Source of the DNA: Bacteroidota bacterium
GTDB lineage: Bacteria > Bacteroidota > Ignavibacteria > UBA10030 > BY39
Length of the DNA: 9,372 nt
Direction: 5' to 3'
Assembly: GCA_018830765.1 (NCBI GenBank)
Contig: JAHJRJ010000189.1
Location: forward strand, 1 to 9,372
In this document: one piece after another, positions 7,476 through 9,372 of the stretch
Layout of the letters: each line of letters begins with the position of its first letter
Numbering within the stretch: the first letter of the stretch is position 1
Notes under the pieces: model-generated
What the model was told of the DNA's origin: nothing
Databases searched by the model: none
Seen by the model: the letters and a program-made list of their open reading frames with translations, nothing else
Made by a program: the position numbers and the translations under genes

Positions 7476-7497
7476 ATCTGATACCTAACATCTAATA
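7476..7497 (+). repeat. Heptamer repeat just upstream of folD
   Basis: ATCTGAT-ACCTAAC-ATCTAAT-A is three degenerate 7-base units (ATCTRAY-like), ending two bases before the folD ATG at 7500. It occupies the place where a ribosome-binding site would be, and no Shine-Dalgarno is present. It shares ATCTGA and ACATCTAATA with the array at 6631-6648. Confidence 0.45.
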
Positions 7498-7499
7498 AC

Positions 7500-8378
7500 A
7501 TGCTTGCAAAAATCATAGACGGAAAAAAAATTGCAGAAGAGATCAAAGAAGAGGTAAAACAAAAAACTCTTCAGCTTAAATCCGAAAAGGGAATTACTCC
7601 CGGACTTGCATTCATTTTAGTAGGTGAGAATCCTGCGTCACAGAGCTATGTTAAATCTAAAAACAAAACTTGCGAAGAAGTCGGCTTTTATTCAATTACT
7701 GAAAAACTTCCTTCGTCAACCACCCAACAAGAAGTAATCCAGCTAATCAAAAAATTTAACAATAACGGAAAAATCCACGGCATACTCGTTCAACTTCCCT
7801 TACCCACCCACATCGATGAACAAAAAATAATAGAAGCAATAGATTACAGAAAAGACGTTGATGGCTTTCATCCAATAAATGTAGGTAAATTAGTTATCGG
7901 ACAAGAGTGTTTGCGCCCTTGCACACCGGCAGGGATACAAGAATTACTAATGCGGAGTGGAGTTGAGATTTCCGGCAAGCACGTGGTTGTTGTGGGTCGC
8001 AGCAACATAGTAGGTAAACCGATTGCAAACATTTTGATGCAAAAACAAAAAGGTGCGAATGCGGTTGTAACAATCGCCCACACAGGCGCTGGCGATATAT
8101 CGTTTTATACCAAGCAAGCTGATATACTTATTGCAGCAATCGGTAAACCCAAAATCATTACAGGTGCGATGATTAAACCGGGCGCTGTTGTAATCGACGT
8201 TGGAATTAACCGAGTTGATGACTTGACGGCAAAGAACGGATACAGAATTGTCGGCGATGTAGATTTCGATTCGGCAGTCAAGGTTGCATCGCTGATTACA
8301 CCTGTACCTGGCGGTGTCGGACCGATGACGATTGCGATGCTGATGAGCAATACTTTGAAAGCTGCGCAATACGTGTGA
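7500..8378 (+). CDS. folD: Methylenetetrahydrofolate dehydrogenase / methenyltetrahydrofolate cyclohydrolase
   Basis: This is a bifunctional FolD of 292 residues, the usual length. In the cytoplasm it interconverts 5,10-methylene-THF, 5,10-methenyl-THF and 10-formyl-THF, linking serine/glycine-derived C1 units to purine and formyl-Met synthesis. Catalytic residues stand at the same numbers as in E. coli: Tyr50 and Lys54 in SYVKSKNKTCEEVGF, Gln98 in GILVQLPLP, and Asp121 in DVDGFHPINVGKL. The folate-site signature PCTPAGIQELL, the dinucleotide-binding VVVVGRSNIVGKPIA and the C-terminal PVPGGVGPMTIAML are intact. The ATG at 7500 gives the standard MLAKIIDGKKIA N-terminus. It follows the phosphoesterase gene by 38 bases on the same strand and is probably cotranscribed. 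No clear terminator follows, only the GC-rich palindrome about 60 bases on. Confidence 0.97.
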   Translation: MLAKIIDGKKIAEEIKEEVKQKTLQLKSEKGITPGLAFILVGENPASQSYVKSKNKTCEEVGFYSITEKLPSSTTQQEVIQLIKKFNNNGKIHGILVQLPLPTHIDEQKIIEAIDYRKDVDGFHPINVGKLVIGQECLRPCTPAGIQELLMRSGVEISGKHVVVVGRSNIVGKPIANILMQKQKGANAVVTIAHTGAGDISFYTKQADILIAAIGKPKIITGAMIKPGAVVIDVGINRVDDLTAKNGYRIVGDVDFDSAVKVASLITPVPGGVGPMTIAMLMSNTLKAAQYV

Positions 8379-8440
8379 CAATTCGCGCTCGATTAACATC
8401 CCAGAACATTTGTAGGAAAACTTCCGAATGAACACCGAAC

Positions 8441-8480
8441 CCGCCTGACCGCCTGCCTGTCGGCAGACAGGTCGGGCAGG
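8441..8480. repeat. GC-rich imperfect palindrome between folD and the hisA-like gene
   Basis: A 40-base G+C-rich block stands out from its AT-rich surroundings. Its core CCTGTC-GGCA-GACAGG (8456-8471) is a perfect 6-bp hairpin with a 4-base loop. A competing stem, CTGCC/GGCAG (8453-8457 with 8462-8466), uses the same bases. Outer CCTG and CAGG words (8444-8447, 8477-8480) extend the symmetry imperfectly. Short CCTGCCTG-type palindromes are scattered through intergenic regions of many Bacteroidota-like genomes. No T-tract follows, so it is a poor intrinsic terminator for folD, though it may protect a 3' end. Confidence 0.6.
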
Positions 8481-8576
8481 TATCGAATTTTGAAGTTAAA
8501 TTCAACAAACCCCAAATGCCACCTACACCCGTAATCCGAAGAACCAAATCCTTTTCTAATCTTCTATCCGCTTGAA

Positions 8577-8607
8577 TTTGAATGAATTTTTATGCAATTT
8601 ATTTAAA
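8577..8607 (+). promoter_or_regulatory. Weak candidate promoter for the hisA-like gene
   Basis: TTTG (8577-8580), 19 bases, then TATTTAAA (8600-8607) fits the spacing of the Bacteroidota -33/-7 pattern, but the -7 box keeps only TAnnT of TAnnTTTG. A start near 8614 would leave a leader of about 16 bases before the ATG at 8630. The match is weak in an AT-rich region. Confidence 0.22.
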
Positions 8608-8629
8608 GTTAAACGTAAACTTCTTATAT

Positions 8630-9372
8630 ATGATTTTAATAATACCGGCAATAAGAATAAAAAACGGAAAGTGTGTATTCAAAGTGCAGACTTTCAATAA
8701 TGTCGAATGTACCGATGACCCTGTCGAGATGGCAAAGTTGTGGCGCATTGAAAATGCTAAGTCGCTGCACGTAACGGATGTCGACGGTGCCGAAACGGGA
8801 CGTCTTGTTAATTTGGATGTGGTCAAACGAATGATAGAGTCCGTCGATATTCCGATTGAATTAGGAGGCGGGATACAAAGTTTCGATGAAGCACAGAAAG
8901 CTTTCGGCGCCGGCGTTTATAGAATTTTGATAGGAACATTATTTTTGGAAAATCCCGACGAAGCTGTCAGGATACTTCGTGCCTTCGGCGATAGCAAAGT
9001 CGTCATCGGACTGAGTGTCGAAAATGGTATTGTCGAAACTAAAGGTGGGGTAACCGATAAAAATATTACTACCATAGATGCGGCTCTGAATGCTAAAGCT
9101 TTGGGTTTTAAACGTATCGTTTATCGAGATGTTTTATATGATGGCGATAAACGCCACCCGAATTTTACGGCAATAAAACAATTAGCCGAAACTACAGGAA
9201 TGAGAGTAACTGCTTCGGGCGGTTTTAACGGACTTTCAGATATTTTGCGGTTTCAAGAATTAGTAAAATCCGGTGTGGATTCGGTTGTGATAGGTAAAGC
9301 GCTTTACGAAAACAAATTTCCTTGTCAAAATATTTGGCGTCTTTGTGAAGCACAGAATTATCCATACACGGC
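8630..9372 (+). CDS. HisA-like TIM-barrel protein lacking HisA catalytic residues (cut by window edge)
   Basis: These 247 codons are open to the right edge; HisA proteins are about 240-250 residues, so this is nearly complete. It aligns along its length with HisA, the ProFAR isomerase of histidine synthesis. The first strand is IPAIRIKNGKCV, then HVTDVDGAETGR (47-58), LGGGIQ (78-83), LIGTLFLENP (100-109), IVYRDVLYDGD (163-173), ASGG (195-198) and VIGKALYENKF (220-230). Both phosphate-binding regions are kept. However, the catalytic Asp of strand 1 (PAIDL in HisA) is Arg9, the second catalytic Asp (GIDxR) is Ser129, the Thr of YTDISRDG is Arg166, and the substrate-stacking Trp (GW) is Gly140. 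Codon use and reading frame look healthy, so it is not an obvious pseudogene. It is probably a HisA paralogue with another or no catalytic role. The ATG at 8630 fits the first strand; no Shine-Dalgarno is visible. Confidence 0.82.
   Translation, partial: MILIIPAIRIKNGKCVFKVQTFNNVECTDDPVEMAKLWRIENAKSLHVTDVDGAETGRLVNLDVVKRMIESVDIPIELGGGIQSFDEAQKAFGAGVYRILIGTLFLENPDEAVRILRAFGDSKVVIGLSVENGIVETKGGVTDKNITTIDAALNAKALGFKRIVYRDVLYDGDKRHPNFTAIKQLAETTGMRVTASGGFNGLSDILRFQELVKSGVDSVVIGKALYENKFPCQNIWRLCEAQNYPYT

Noticed and set aside
8296..8547. Minus-strand open frame across the folD end and the GC-rich palindrome
   Set aside because: Its translation over the palindrome is the low-complexity type (TCLPTGRRSGG) that such repeats give by chance, and the rest is antisense to folD.

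Overview
The window is AT-rich by eye and looks like a chromosomal segment of a Bacteroidota/Chlorobiota-type bacterium, possibly Ignavibacteria-like. The support is a PorV/PorQ-family outer-membrane protein, a full-length-type NifJ pyruvate:ferredoxin oxidoreductase, mostly absent Shine-Dalgarno sequences, and promoter candidates of the TTTG / TAnnTTTG kind. This placement is inference; there is no rRNA or other decisive marker here. No phage, transposase, CRISPR or tRNA was seen.

Layout. On the minus strand, positions 1-422 hold the first 140 codons of nifJ, which runs off the left edge. A 483-base non-coding gap (423-905) follows, with a likely nifJ promoter and a roughly 63-bp double-hairpin inverted-repeat element. 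Next, still on the minus strand, come a small lipoprotein gene and its upstream partner, a PorV/PorQ-like beta-barrel gene; they overlap by four bases (ATGA). A short divergent intergenic region separates these from a plus-strand signalling pair. The first gene of the pair encodes a degenerate receiver plus an isolated histidine-kinase DHp domain with no ATPase. The second is a 1076-residue soluble hybrid kinase (pseudo-receiver, three PAS, GAF, HisKA, HATPase, receiver) whose stop codon lies inside a hairpin/T-tract terminator.

Downstream on the plus strand are a YmdB-type metallophosphoesterase (TIGR00282 family, forced TTG start), folD, a 251-base gap with a GC-rich palindrome, and a nearly complete HisA-like TIM barrel cut by the right edge. 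Short degenerate heptamer repeats (ATCTRAY-like) lie just before the starts of both the phosphoesterase gene and folD.

How the genes work together. NifJ (pyruvate/acetyl-CoA interconversion with ferredoxin) and FolD (C1-folate) are core metabolism. The PorV-like protein and lipoprotein are envelope components probably translated together. The two sensor genes look like one cytoplasmic signalling unit whose output is a phosphorylated receiver with no DNA-binding domain. The points most worth a second look are the HisA homologue, which has lost the residues expected for HisA catalysis while keeping its phosphate-binding loops, and the ATPase-less DHp protein encoded directly upstream of the full hybrid kinase.
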